A stretch of DNA of 64,000 bases from Siphonodentalium dalli (lineage: Eukaryota > Mollusca > Scaphopoda > Gadilida > Siphonodentaliidae), in assembly GCA_032622095.1 (NCBI GenBank), contig CP136064.1:44472989-44536988 (forward strand), in the 5' to 3' direction. A model generated the notes under the pieces. The model was not told the DNA's origin. It was given only the letters and a program-made list of their open reading frames with translations, and ran no database searches. Position 1 is the first letter of the stretch. Every line of letters starts with the position of its first letter. Of the stretch, positions 37,401 to 49,890 are shown piece by piece. A program made the translations under genes and the position numbers.

Positions 37401-38225
37401 TCCAATAGTACCCATCCGCATGATATAAAATTAGCAGGACCACTTAACCTGGGGTGGTATTGAAAATGAAAATATCTTTAAAATAGTATGTTATGAGGGC
37501 TATTAGCTATTATGAAGAATTATGTTAGTGAAATTATAGACCCTCATCTTCTTCAACCTGCAAGTGTTGCAACTATCATGGCCAATCAAAACTAATGTGG
37601 GACTGACAAAGGCTCATTCTACTATTGATTGAATATTGATGATTCCATCATTTCCTAAATCTTTTTGTGAGATGAGGTGTCCTTTTGGAAGAATTGATTA
37701 CTTCTGAAATATATACTGGTATATATGGTCATCTCTTATCTGATTACAGCATGTTTTTACTATGCCCAGATGCAATACCCATTTTAATATCGCAACATGT
37801 GGCTGCTGCATGAAGCAAACAGCTGGTCATTCCATTTAGTAAAAGTGTTTAGCATGTTTCATAGCTTTGTTGATAACAAATTATGAAAACCTGTTTTGTT
37901 CAATCTGTACATTTCTGTTGATTAGAGCACAATTGTTACATTATTTTTGGTAAAGCACACCAGTTTCCAAGGCATGTTCAAAGTCGGGAAGAGCATATGT
38001 TGTGTGTCGGGTCAACACATTCTCAGAAGCAATTTCCAGCTAATCCCATTGTGTGTGGTAAATTGTGCTCTTAGGTCGATCAGATCATGCGGATAGTTCT
38101 TTACATATGGTGTGGCCTTGGTGGTATTGTATACTTGTGGTGCGTAACATGCTGAAATCGGTTTTTGGCAATTATCTTAAAAAACATTGACTTTAGGATA
38201 TGAAAATGTATTACTGACCCCCCAT
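34442..38225. other. AT-rich segment splitting the left arm; no gene recognised
   Basis: It carries a small hairpin element at 34685-34825. Around 35090-35290 there are 'GACGTCATTAAGGTCGGTTGACG' and three AATAAAGCTAC(A/G) boxes. From 35300 to 38160 the sequence is AT-rich with no long frame and no recognisable domain. Confidence 0.45.
34685..34825. mobile_element. ~140-bp hairpin element
   Basis: The outer arms TATGTAGCTAGTGTCGTCGC and GCGACGACATTAGCTACATA pair. Inside them GGGGGATTTTAGCATCTATTGG pairs with CCATTGATGCCAAATCCCC around a GCTCTGCC loop. It is a MITE-like hairpin. Confidence 0.6.
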
Positions 38226-39435
38226 AATCACCCCCGTGTACGTGGTATCGCCAAAACCGAGGGTATCGCCAAAACCGAGAATATGGGAAAGTCATTTTCA
38301 CGTATATGATATGGGGATATGTTTGTTTCTCATCGTAATACAGGCATCGAGCAATGTATGTGTATGTCCACGCGAAGCAGGAGTATTTATCCACTAGTTG
38401 TCATTTAGTTTTCCCAGATCAGACCATTAATTTTTCTTTGGCGAATTTTTTGAATGGTGTTTTTACTTTTGCTCACTCAAATTTTCGAGAACATCCATTC
38501 ACTGGTATAGTTCCTGGACTCCCACGCTTCCAAAACAAATGCCGGTATATAGTTGAATCTGTCAATGAAGCATACGATTTGACATAATTTAAAAAATCCC
38601 TGTCGTTCTCAATATCCGCGCGATATGAAGGGACCACTGTCGGTCCAGAAAGATGCGAACGGCACAGATGAAGATGCGCCAAACGCCGAGTTTCTGTGCA
38701 GTACATATGCGTATTACTTAAGGAGTTGTGATGAGTTTTCGAGTGTTTTTATGTGTATCTGAGACTGGTAAATTGGACTGCGAATGTCATCTGAAATATG
38801 AATCCATAACATATTCGAAATATTGTGTGCATATATATTATGAATGTGTTTCAATTGAAATTAATTGAACATTCATCTCAGCATTCAGATTTGCGATCTC
38901 AAGAACGTGAATGAATGATAGCGCGATGCCTTGATCACACGCACGTGAATGCTGTCGTTTGCATGCATGCACCTAATCAGATATTCATTTAGTATTAACA
39001 TGCTTGGAGTTTGTATATAGACCACACATGCCGGACGACACGATACGGCGTATCAACGATTTGTTATAATCATGTTTATTTTACAGACTTTATGACTCGT
39101 TCCCACTCGAGTAGACCGTTCCGCGACAATGAAACCGAATCATCTTATCGAATATGCATATATCGTATTGCTCCAAATTATGCAATTCTGGCTTTTTAAG
39201 AGTCATCAGATAATATTGTAACGATTCTATGTTAACCTTAAACATCCGTACATGTATCATCACAATGTGCTATGTGTGACACACGTGTGTGCCCTCTTAT
39301 CTGGATGTCGATGGGCCTCTGTACTGTGTCTATGTAGCACATGTAGTCAGCTTACCAACTTATAACACCATGTTTAAACAAACTCAAACCAGACCATGCG
39401 GTTTTGATAAATAACGTATCTTCCTCAGATGAAGC

Positions 39436-39458
39436 TATATATATATATATATATATAT
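39436..39458. repeat. (TA)n microsatellite
   Basis: Uninterrupted TA dinucleotides. Confidence 0.9.
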
Positions 39459-40334
39459 CTGGGGAAGTGTTATGTTACGCCAACACACCACTGTCACATC
39501 CCTATAACCGAGTGGATGAATTAGCCGACTAAAAGACAGAACATGTGGTCTTCGGATGTAGCCTAGTATGTTCGCGGATAGAGCACGTATAAATATTTAT
39601 CTTTTTTCCTGTGATGTTTTGTATAAGAATTATCATTGGAAATTGCTCGTCTGACCGCCACCATGTGTTATGGTGTCCATTTTTCTCTGTTGAATGGTTT
39701 GACAGAGGTTAAGACTCCGCCCCAACAAAACAAGTACTCTCCCCGAAGACAAATAAATTTATGATGAATGACACGTTATACTCATCATCGGGCCTCGTGA
39801 AAGTTTGCACGAGTGGAGCTATAATCACAACAATTATCTCTGTCTGTGAACAAAGCAAAAACAGCCAGTCCGCATAAAATCATAATAAAATTATAATGGA
39901 TTCCTTAATCAGTCAATTCGTCCGGTCCCTTGTGTGTTGCGCGGATATTTTGTGGCATCTCGAATTTAGTATTATGAAATATCATGTCTGAATCAGATGC
40001 GCCATTGGAAATTGTGCACATAGACGAAGCGTTATGGAAAGTCAGATGCGACTTGACGCTGAACATCCATAACAATTTTGGTTAGAACCACAAATCAAAC
40101 TCAGGACGGAGATAAGATTCATTTCGGTTAAACATACATATCAATTACAGTATATGCAACCTATACGATAACACAATGAAGTCTTGTGTAAATATTATGC
40201 CCACTAAATATGTGGTCCTAGGGCTAAATTAGAAAAGTTATAAACTATAGTGCAATTTACATGTGCACATAACACTCATGGCAGTATACACATGTTCCAC
40301 AGTGAAGTGTTTATTATAAATAGCAGTAACTTTG

Positions 40335-40354
40335 TTGTGTGTGTGTGTGTGTGT
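40335..40354. repeat. (TG)n microsatellite
   Basis: Uninterrupted TG dinucleotides in the spacer of the composite inverted repeat. Confidence 0.9.
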
Positions 40355-41690
40355 ACATATATGTTCGGATGTTTAGTGTGTTAACATAGAATCGTTACCA
40401 TTTTATCTGATGACTCTCAAAAAAGCCAGAATTGCATAATTTGGAGCAATACGATATATATATGTATATTCAATAAGATGATTCGGTTTCATTGTCGCGT
40501 AACGGTCTACTTGAGTGGGAACGAGTCATAATTTAAAGTCTGTAAAATAAACATGATTATGACAAATCGTTGATACGCCATAGCGTGTCGTCTGGCATGT
40601 GTGGTCTATATACAAACTCCAAGCATGTTAATACTAAACGAATAACCGATTAGCTGCATGCATGCGAAACGGCAGCATTCACGTGCGTGTGATCAACAGA
40701 TCAAGGTATCGCGCTATCATTCATTCACGTTCTTGAGATCGCAAATCTGAATGCTGAGATGAATGTTCAATTAATTTCAATTGAAACACATTCATAATAT
40801 ATATATGCACACAATATTTCGAATATGTTATGGATTCATATTTCAGATGACATTCGCAGTCCAATTTATCAGTCTCAGATACACATAAAAACACTCGAAA
40901 ACTCATCACAACTCCTTAAGTAATACGCATATTTACTGCACAGAAACTCGGCGTTTGGCGCATCTTCATCTGTGCCGTTCGCATCTCTCTGGACCGACAG
41001 TGGTCCCTTCATATCGCGCGGATATTGAGAACGACAGGGATTTTTTAAATTCTGTCAAATCGTATGCTTCATTGACAGATTCAACTATATACCGGCATTT
41101 GTTTTGGAAGCGTGGGAGTCCAGGAACTATACCAGTGAATGGATGTTCTAGAAAATTTGAGTGAGCAAAAGCAAAAACACCATTGAAAACATTCGCCAAA
41201 AAAACATTAATGGTCTGATTTGTGAAAACTAAATGACAACTAGTTGATAAATACTCCTGCTTCGCGTGGACATACACATACGACGCTCGATGACTGTATT
41301 ACGATGAGAAACAAACATATCCCCATATCATATACGTGAAAATGACTTTCCCATATTCTCGGTTTTGGCGATACCCTCGGTTTTGGCGATACCACGTACA
41401 CGGGGGTGATAATGTGGATTTTCATGGTCAAGAGCTCCTTGAAGGTCAATCCCATCCGATGCTGGTACAGAAATTATGTGGCACCGATGGATATAGATCA
41501 ATAAAACTGCGCGCAAAAAGGGCGTGGCCATTTCACCCATTTCGCCCTCAATGGGAAATGTGTTACCAATACCAACCAAATATTGTTCCTGGACCTTCAA
41601 TTAGTTGATTCATGAAGAGTTTAGCTCTGGACATACAAGTGCATACAAAACCACCATGAGCTACTAGAGTATTAAGTTTATGTCAAACTT

Positions 41691-42681
41691 CAGAAATAAA
41701 TTCCATACATGTTTTACAAAACTATCAAGAACGTTTGGCAAAGTGCCTACTATGCCTTGTGCATCAGGGGAATTAAATACTAAACTTTTTTCTATAAAAT
41801 TCCTATGTTAACTCTTCATTACAAATTCAATACTTAGCATGCAATTTGGTAACGCGTTTGGACCACAAGGCGATTCTTATTCAAGTATTTGGTGGTAGCT
41901 CTGTGTTGTGAATGCTTTGTTTATGCCTGAGTTCTCCGTTTGACAGTGTTTAACAGCAAACTGTGATGGAATCAATGCGTGAAATTCTTGCAACATGTTG
42001 TCATCCCCTGACTCTTAAACTGGTACTATTGTTTGAGCAAACAGGTAGACTAATCAGCATTGAATTTATATAGTCTGTGAAGCAATTGGATTTTACGGAC
42101 TGAAACAAAACCTCCAGCTAGCTAACAAAAAATTGGTCATTTGGAATAAATCTGTGATGTAAGTATCAACTTTATTGACATAATGATAATGAAGATTCAT
42201 CGTTCGTCGAATATTATCCAACTCCGGGAATGGTGAAGGGCCTGAAAAAGAGGAGCATCCTTATATTAAAATGTCTAAATTTATTCACGCCTAAACTTGT
42301 TCTTAATAATTGCTATAACGTACTATGGTTTGTGGATAAATATTGGCCGATTGACATATAGTGTTATATTTATACTATATATTCTCTAAAGTTCTTATCG
42401 GAATTTCAAGTTGGCTGTTTCCAAAATGCGCTTCATTGTTTATGGTATCACGAATAGTCTAATACGTTTTGATCATATTTGATACATGTACTGTATAAAA
42501 GAAGCGAGCTTCATTTCCACAAGGACTTAAGAGGCACTTGTTTCTTTCTTGGATAATAGAAGTATTCAACATACATATCGTTAAATATGTTATTAAATGT
42601 TATTGAGTTCGAAAATATAAGGCGGACACACCCCTCCCCAATAAAACAATTCACCACACACTGACCGATATGCATAACTCA
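41691..42681. other. AT-rich intergenic DNA
   Basis: No gene, RNA or clear repeat was recognised between the inverted-repeat element and the SINE. Confidence 0.5.
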
Positions 42682-43028
42682 GGGAGCCCGGTTGTCGAGT
42701 GGTTAGAGCATTCGGCATGTATTCGCTATCAGCACACCACCGACGCGAGATCGACGTTCGCTGGTGGGCTGCCGAGTTTCCTAACGCCGGCTATGTTTTG
42801 AGTTAAGCAAGATGTGTCCTTAGATATCACACTAGTCATGACCGTGAGGAAGGCCGTTCGTATTGTAATTGGTTCGCACCACTAGTTCGTTCAGGAGGTA
42901 CTCAGTCAGATGTTTAAATGTCTTTTTTAGTATGCTAACCGTGGTAGTCTAGGCGGTGCTGAGGTGACCGTCGCACATTAGGGATTTGTGCGACCGAGCC
43001 GAAACAAGTGACAAAATAAATATTGTCA
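42682..43028 (+). mobile_element. tRNA-derived SINE
   Basis: The head resembles a tRNA gene: GGAGCCCGGTTGTCGAGTGG has an A-box-like TTGTCGAGTGG at about 42691-42701, and a B-box-like GATCGACGTTC lies at about 42749-42759. The body that follows carries 'ACCGTGAGGAAGGCCGTTCG' and 'TCGTTCAGGAGGTACTCAG'. The tail, after AAACAAGTGAC, is short and AT-rich. RNA polymerase III internal-promoter SINEs have this layout. The A-B box spacing is long, as in class II (Ser/Leu-like) tRNAs. I could not define a target duplication. Confidence 0.55.
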
Positions 43029-44598
43029 CTATGTTTTATAGGGTAACCTACCTAAATATGTCACATTTTCAGAGGTTAACATACCATAGACAACTGGTTA
43101 ACGAGGTATAAAATTTGGAAAGATTGAAAACATATCTGCACATGATGTGGCAAATGTCGACACTTACTCAGATTCAACATCGCTTTTCGTTTTGATTTAT
43201 CGACTTCGTGGTAAAGAATGTAACGTGGTGAGTCCAAAATTCATGGCGATTCAGATAAAGCGTCGTGCGTCAACTCTGTACAAATATATCTTCAGAGTTA
43301 TATAATTTTGGAAATGGTAGGGTATTCCCTATAAAAATAATTACTACGTACATTATATCTCTCCAAGTAGTGAAATAATAGACAAAAACTTAACCTCCAC
43401 CAATTTGACAAATATCTACATATATGCGTCCATGCAGGTTGTGTGCAATAATACGTTGACAATGCACAGTTTACGGTATCATTTTGTGTAGAACCGTCCG
43501 GGGACGTGAAGAATTTAAAATATCGTTCAAATCCTAAATTAGGAAGGTGTGTTTACATAAGTAGTTTTAATTCATATCTCAACTCTGAGAATTGGTATAA
43601 CATTAAACGATTACAGGTTCGTTGCAAACACTCCTTTTCCGAACTGTTCACATTGACCAGCGATAGTTTAAATCAAGTTCAGACCAACATACTATAGATC
43701 ATGGGTGTCTGAGTAATGGTTGTTGCGTTCACATGTTTATGTCCTCACTTCCATATTTTTTTATTTCACGACAGCAGTCCATCATTCACGTTGCTATCGA
43801 AATACACCAATTGAACGTTGTGTTATGACGTGCATCAATTCTCGTCAAGTTACAAGGAAATTATAAGTTTCTACCAGATTTTTATATTGGATAAGGCCTA
43901 CCAAGGTGTAGAAAATTTCGTTAAACATTTAACCACCAATAACATGATTTCAGCATACTAGTAATCATCAGCACTGAGTTAACATACATCTTCACAGCCG
44001 GGCGACATGATTAAGTTGATTTTATATGAAAACAATTTAGTCATTAGCTGTCAAATCGAGGAACACTGTAAAACAGTAGATTGTCACATGTTTGCGCGGG
44101 GTACAACAACTGCACGCGTGTTAGTCAATGATGGCAATATTGATGGATTCAATTGACCAGTCAAATGATGAAAACAATTTTCTCTTCAACTGGATACATG
44201 TCTATTCCCACGCATAATAGTTTATCACAATATATGGATATATATATAGTTGAAAACTAGAAAACTGGGATTCAATTATAAGAAATAACTCATGTTTCGA
44301 TTTAATAAGTTGAAGAGTTAGAATCCACAGTTTGAAGACAAATTGACTATAATTGCATAACCTTATTCGAGACCAGATTTATTTCTTAAATGTAACATTT
44401 ACCTGGTTTTCAAAGGGGAAACATGTTCGCATTAATTGTGTGTAATTTTACACGTACCTTATTTCAACTCATGAGTTATCTCGTATTAAATTCATATGAG
44501 GTGTATAGATAATAAAGTATAGATATATTTCTAATTAGCTATGCATGAATCAAAGGGTGTTGCTACTTTCAACGTTTACAATGTATGGATACTATATA
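43029..44598. other. AT-rich intergenic DNA
   Basis: There is no recognisable coding region. A 63-codon frame at 43506 resembles nothing known to me. Confidence 0.5.
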
Positions 44599-45499
44599 CA
44601 TGCTTTAAAATTGAATAAAGCTCATGGCCACGACGGAATCAGTGTCAGAATGCTCCACGAAACTTCAAGTTCAATATCAAAGCCGTTAGTCCTCCTATTT
44701 AAGAAATCGATCAATAGTGCGAAATTCCCAGAAATATGGAAACTAGCTAATGTTATCCCAATTTTCAAAAAAGAAGACCCCGCTGACCCCAAAAATTACC
44801 ACCCGATCTCATTGCTACCATGCCTAGCCAAAGTCTTTGAGAAGGTTGTCTTGAAACAGATAAGTGCCTTCTTCTTAGAAAATAAACTCTTGTACTTTCA
44901 CCAATCCGGATTTCTCTCTGGTCACAATACCACATACCAATTAATAGACCTATACAACAATATCTGTCAATCTATCGATAAAGGCCTCTTCACATGCGGC
45001 ATATTTTGTGACATATCAAAAGCATTCGAAAGAGTATGGCACAAGGGGCTGATTTACAAACTTCAACGCTACGGTGTGGAGGGTCAGACATTACAATGGA
45101 TCGAAGACTATCTATTAAACAGAAAATAAAGAGTCCTGATAAATAATACCTTTTCCAGCTACGAGGTTATCTCCGCAGGAGTCCCCCAGGGATATATTCT
45201 GGGCCCTTTTTTATTCCTCGTCTATATAAACGATTTAGCAGATAATATTGACTCCATCACGAGAATGTACGCAGATGATACTTGTATTATGAGCAGCCAC
45301 TGGGATCTGGATGAACTTTCTAAAATTATGAATAACGATTTGACGAAAATAACGACCTGGTCAAAAAACTGGCTCGTGAGCTTTAACCCAACCAAAACCG
45401 TAGGTATGTCTTTCTCGTTGACCCCACCCTCTCCAGAAATACCAAACCTTAAATTTATAAACGACCCTATCAGCTTCGTGGAATCTCATAAACACCTTG
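44599..45499 (+). pseudogene. LINE A reverse transcriptase, 5'-truncated, first half
   Basis: The coding match begins abruptly at KAHGHDGIS, inside the finger region of a non-LTR reverse transcriptase, so the endonuclease is missing (5' truncation). In order there are YHPISLLPCLAKVFEKVV, then FCDISKAFERVWHKGLIYKL (first catalytic Asp), then GVPQGYILGP (Tyr where Ser is usual), then MYADDT (catalytic Asp pair). An in-frame TAA at 45127 falls where a Gln codon is expected before RVLINN. Both the truncation and the stop show that it is dead. The frame ends at ESHKHL, where LINE B is inserted, and resumes at about 49806. It belongs to the CR1/Jockey-like group of LINEs by eye. Confidence 0.85.
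45415..45499 (+). repeat. 85-bp duplication, left copy
   Basis: This piece of LINE A (TCGTTGACCCCACCCTC ... CATAAACACCTTG) is repeated without mismatch at 49806-49890, directly after the tail of LINE B. Confidence 0.85.
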
Positions 45500-46299
45500 T
45501 TATCAAAGAAGACCTGACTGATACTAACAGTTCACTCTTGAAAAGTGCCAAAGAATCATCAGCTGTCGAAGATTCCTGGTCAGTTGGTGGGAAAATTTAT
45601 GTTAAATATTCAGATAAATCAAAAAACATCAAACAGATCTCAAAATTAAGTGACGTATAAATTATGAATTTTTCAATATTGCACATATATATTCAGTCCC
45701 TGCATATTCTATATTGGCATAGGTCCGAAACATTCTGAGCACAATTATGTGCACTCCATTAAGACGAATTAATTAACGAATTTAGACTTCTTTTGAAGAC
45801 AAAATAGACTTTTTCAAAGATAATCAGAAGTCGGTATATCATACATGTACATACACTCATGTATGCATGTTCGTGCTGTATTAATACGTTCTTGTTTATG
45901 TATTTTCAATATATTGGCTCATACCCTCATGCATTTAGCCATAAAGGCCTATGTTTTATCATTTTATGGAGTTATCTCTTTCTATCATGCCGTAAGTCCT
46001 CGTTGCGAGTCAAGATAGACTACACGTCATGTCACAAATATGCTTTTTTTGGCAATACTCACATGAAAAAATAACACGTGGAACTTATAATTTTAATTAA
46101 CCGTCGACTGAATCGTATTCGAGGACTTACTTGAAACATATATACCCGCCGAATACAACACATCATTAAAATAATATGTACTTCATATTACGGTTAGCTC
46201 TTGTAACAATGCACGGACTATACATATTCATACTTGCATTTTTGATTCATTCTGAAGTGGAGGGCATATATATCATTCATTCCATTATAGGTCATATCC

Positions 46300-49200
46300 A
46301 TGGCTACACATAACGTAAATCTGAGTGAGGTTCGGGATTCTGATGAATATAACTTTACAATGAAATGGAACGAAACGGAACAGGAACATGACGATTATTT
46401 TAATTCTGCTATTAATACCTGCAATGAATGTGCATACATTTCACCATCACATGCTATAGATCAACCAAATAAAAAATCTAAATTTTCAATATTCAGCCTC
46501 AACTGTCGAAGCATTAACGCGAATTTCGATTCATTGTGTAATCTCCTGTGCGACTTAAAGTCGAATAACAATTCATTCGACGTTATAGCTTTAACGGAAA
46601 CATTCAAAATACGGCAAGCATCACACTTTCAAATCCCGGGATATCACCCTATGGAATTCAAGTGTAGAGATGATGACGATGATGGTAGAGGTGGTGTATG
46701 CCTTTACATAAAAGAATCAATCCACTATAAAAATCGACCCGACCTTAGTGAATTTATTCCACACGTGATAGAAACAATATTCGTGGAAATTAACCCAGGA
46801 AAAAAATGACTCTCGGATAATCGGCTGCGTTTACAGACCAAATACCGCACCAAAGGCCAACATTGATCAATTTTTGAAAAAATTTGACGATATTCTAGAA
46901 AAAATTAATAACCACAAATCATATATATCAGGAGACTTTAATATTGACCTCCTCAATTTCAACTCGCATACAAAAACGAATGATTTCATAAATAACATTT
47001 TCACAAGAGGATTCGTGCCAAGGATAACTAAACCCACTCGAATGACTGATCATTCAGCAACTCTTATCGATAATATATATACCAATAATCTACAAGGCGA
47101 ATGTAAATCTGGTATAATCACATGCGATGTATCCGATCACTTCGGCATATTTTATTCAGAATCTAACCAAAAGAGACAAAACAGCCCCAATAATAACGAA
47201 ACTATCACTAATCAAAGAAGTTTTAGTCCTGATAACATAATTAGATTCAAAAATCTTTTAAAATCTTGTACCTTTGACTCCGTTACATCTTGTAGAAGTG
47301 TCGACCAAGCATATGAAATCTTCTTAGATATCTATATGAATGCATATGAACTAGCTTTCCCCATCAAAAGTCGACATATACCCAAAAAATTCATAAAACG
47401 CGAACCTTGGATGACATCTGGATTGATTAAGTCTAGTATTGTTAAGAACCAGCTATATTTACGCAAATTGAATAAACCCACGGAAACGAACGTAAATAAA
47501 TATTTGAGTTATCGTACCTTATATAATAAACTAATCAGAAGGAGTAAACATATATACTATACAAATATTCTAGAAGTAAATAAAAATAACTTAAAGAAAA
47601 CATGGGAAATACTTAAGGGTGCATTGAAGATAAATGGAAACACAAATAATAGCCCAAAGACCTTTACTGAAAACGGAATAGAACTTGAAAATTCCAAACT
47701 CATATCGGAAAAGTTCAATGACTTTTTTTCAAAAATTGGGCGGGAAACTAGCCAACTCAATGAAAATGAAAATGACTCTCATTTTACAGATTTTCTTCAT
47801 AACCGCAAACCAGACGACATCAATTTCAAAATAATTCCGACCTCTATACAGGAGATCATCCTCACATGTTTCTCTATGACTGGGAAAGTATCAAGGGATT
47901 TAAATGGTCTATCAACTAAACTTATCAAGGAAACAATTGAGGTGATAGCCCCAGCATTATTGCATATTTTCAACTTGTCCTTAGAGCATGGAATAGTCCC
48001 TAACAAAATGAAAATTTCTAAAGTAGTCCCGATCCCAAAAAATAATATCACTCATGAAATTTCCAACTACAGACCTATCAGCATTCTTCCAGCTATCTCT
48101 AAACTTCTCGAAAAAATAATGCATAAACGATTATTAGACTTCTTAAATGAACAAAACATACTCTATAAACACCAATACGGCTTCCGTCCTAATCATTCAA
48201 CCTTCCATCCTGTATTACACCTCCTCGATCAAGTTGTCTCAAATAATGACAAAATGACAAGAGATTCCACTTTAGCTCTATTTCTCGACCTCTCAAAAGC
48301 ATTTGACACGATAAATCACGATATTTTACTCCATAAACTAGATCACTATGGTATACGAGGCACAGCATACTCATGGTTTCAGAGCTATCTGCAAAATAGA
48401 AGGCAATATGTTGAACTCAATGGTATTAAATCTAAATTAACGGAAGTGACGTGTGGAGTGCCCCAGGGATCTATTCTGGGACCGATAATTTTCTTAATAT
48501 ACGTTAACGATATGTCAAATTCGACAACCATGGATATCTTATCATACGCGGACGATACGACTCTAGTAACTGGTGGAAAAGATGGCATCCTTGTAGAAAG
48601 TTATGTGAATAATGAGTTACGCAACATATTTGCTTGGTGCTGTAGCAATAAGTTAGTGATCAATACTAAAAAAAGCAACTATATGCTAATACACCCAGAG
48701 AACAATGATGACAAATGGAACTTTATAAAGGTTTACTTAAATAATACAGAACTAAACAAGGTAGGAAATCTTGAGCACGAATCCTCCACAAAATTCTTAG
48801 GAATCCATATAGATGAAAACCTGACTTTCAAAAAACATGTGTCCTCTGTTTGTTCTAAAATGGTGAATGCCATATACCACATCAATAAAGTTAAACACTT
48901 CTTTCCTGGTAGCGCACTTAAAACATTACATTATGCTCTAATACAAAGCCATCTCGTTTACGGTATTCAAATATGGGGACATGTCCCTGCGGTCAAAAAA
49001 ATTTTCATGCTTCAAAAACGCGCGATGCGAGTTTTATGTAATAAGAAATATAGAAGCCACACAGAACCTCTCTTTAAAAAAGAAAATATACTCAAAATCT
49101 ACGACATCCACAAAGTACAAGCGGCTGTTTTCATGCATGATTGGTATCATATGCGCTTAATAGAATCATTCACCGACATGTTTACCAAACGCAAAACCGG

Positions 49201-49438
49201 ACCAGAAACCCGGCAAAAGCACCCACTATTTTTAAAAAAACCAAGAACATCTTGGTCCCAACAACTACCATTCCATTCTTTTCCAACTATATGGAACAAT
49301 TTAGATAACGAATTTACATCATACCAATCCAGACACACATTCAAACGGCGTTTACATGCCGATGGCATTAAAAAATATGCTGCAACAATTAAATGCAACA
49401 ATCAAAGATGTCCCGACTGTGTGGTAGCTCGTCAATAA
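46300..49438 (+). CDS. LINE B endonuclease-reverse transcriptase, one frameshift
   Basis: The product would be about 1,045 residues. It nicks target DNA and copies the element RNA at the nick. The start is the ATG at 46300, after stops in the leader. APE-type endonuclease landmarks: SLNCRSINANF, ALTETF (catalytic Glu), GGVCLYIKES, GCVYRPN, SGDFNIDLL and SDHFGI. Reverse transcriptase: NYRPISILPAISKLLEK, YGFRPNHST, LFLDLSKAFDTINHDIL (catalytic Asp), CGVPQGSILGP and SYADDT (catalytic Asp pair), then a C-terminal region ending CNNQRCPDC. The frame changes by one base in the A-run at 46799-46806: the first part stops at 46809, while frame 2 is already open and reads NDSRIIGCVYRPN. This could be a real mutation or a homopolymer error. 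The CR1/L2/Jockey group is likely. Confidence 0.85.
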
Positions 49439-49769
49439 GTGACTTCCCCAATATCGCAATCATCAACCTCACTCAGCATATTCCTACTCGACTTACAAGG
49501 AACATCCCACTGACAAGAAAGAGACAAACCATCGAGTAACCAATAAGCGATTTATCTAGACGTATACCCTCCATGTATATAATCCAGTTAAATGCAACCA
49601 TTGTGTGATACATAATTATATAGCCGTGCATTGTACAAGAAATCTTGACCGCCTATCGTAACATCTTTTCTTCTTTAAGGGGATGGCAGTAAGACAGTCT
49701 AGTCTGACTATGCCACCCCCTCGAATATACAATATAATATTTGTCAAATGTATTATTCATTAATATGTG

Positions 49770-49805
49770 TATATTGAAATAAATATCCTATCCTATCCTA
49801 TCCTA
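49770..49805 (+). repeat. TATCC pentamer tail of LINE B
   Basis: AAATAAATATCCTATCC repeats lead directly into the duplicated target. Confidence 0.8.
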
Positions 49806-49890
49806 TCGTTGACCCCACCCTCTCCAGAAATACCAAACCTTAAATTTATAAACGACCCTATCAGCTTCGTGGAATCTCATAAACACCTTG
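49806..49890 (+). repeat. 85-bp duplication, right copy
   Basis: It is identical to 45415-45499 and flanks LINE B. Confidence 0.85.

Larger units (their letters stand above)
33963..41690. mobile_element. Composite inverted-repeat element, 7.7 kb
   Basis: The right arm (40355-41690) is continuous. Its inverted match on the left is in two pieces: 33963-34441 (GAGTAGCTCATG, 'GGTCCAGGAACAATATTTGG', 'ATGGGTGAAATGGCCACGC', 'GATTGACCTTCAAGGAGCTC') and 38226-39260 ('GGTATCGCCAAAACCGAGGG', 'CACGCGAAGCAGGAGTATTTATC', 'GTAACGATTCTATGTTAACC'). The split is caused by 3.8 kb at 34442-38225. The edges of that segment also carry an inverted pair (34217-34279 against 38162-38222). The central spacer is 39260-40355. 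The 60-100-codon frames are mirrored in both arms and are not genes. It looks like a foldback-type nonautonomous element with a later insertion or inversion. Confidence 0.55.
45500..49805 (+). mobile_element. LINE B, near-complete non-LTR retrotransposon inserted in LINE A
   Basis: The boundaries are set by the perfect 85-bp duplication of LINE A sequence on both sides. An 800-bp 5' leader (45500-46299) has no recognisable ORF1. An endonuclease-reverse transcriptase frame follows (46300-49438), then a 330-bp 3' region containing AATAAA at 49778, and a tail of TATCC pentamers. The pentameric tail and long terminal duplication fit target-primed reverse transcription. The identical duplications point to a young insertion. 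Confidence 0.8.

Noticed and set aside
38101-41608. Frames of 77-103 codons on both strands
   Set aside because: They are mirrored in the two arms of the inverted repeat and show no protein similarity or conserved start.
45500-46299. Possible ORF1 in the LINE B leader
   Set aside because: Only short frames with no zinc-knuckle or coiled-coil signature are present, so I treat it as a 5' leader.
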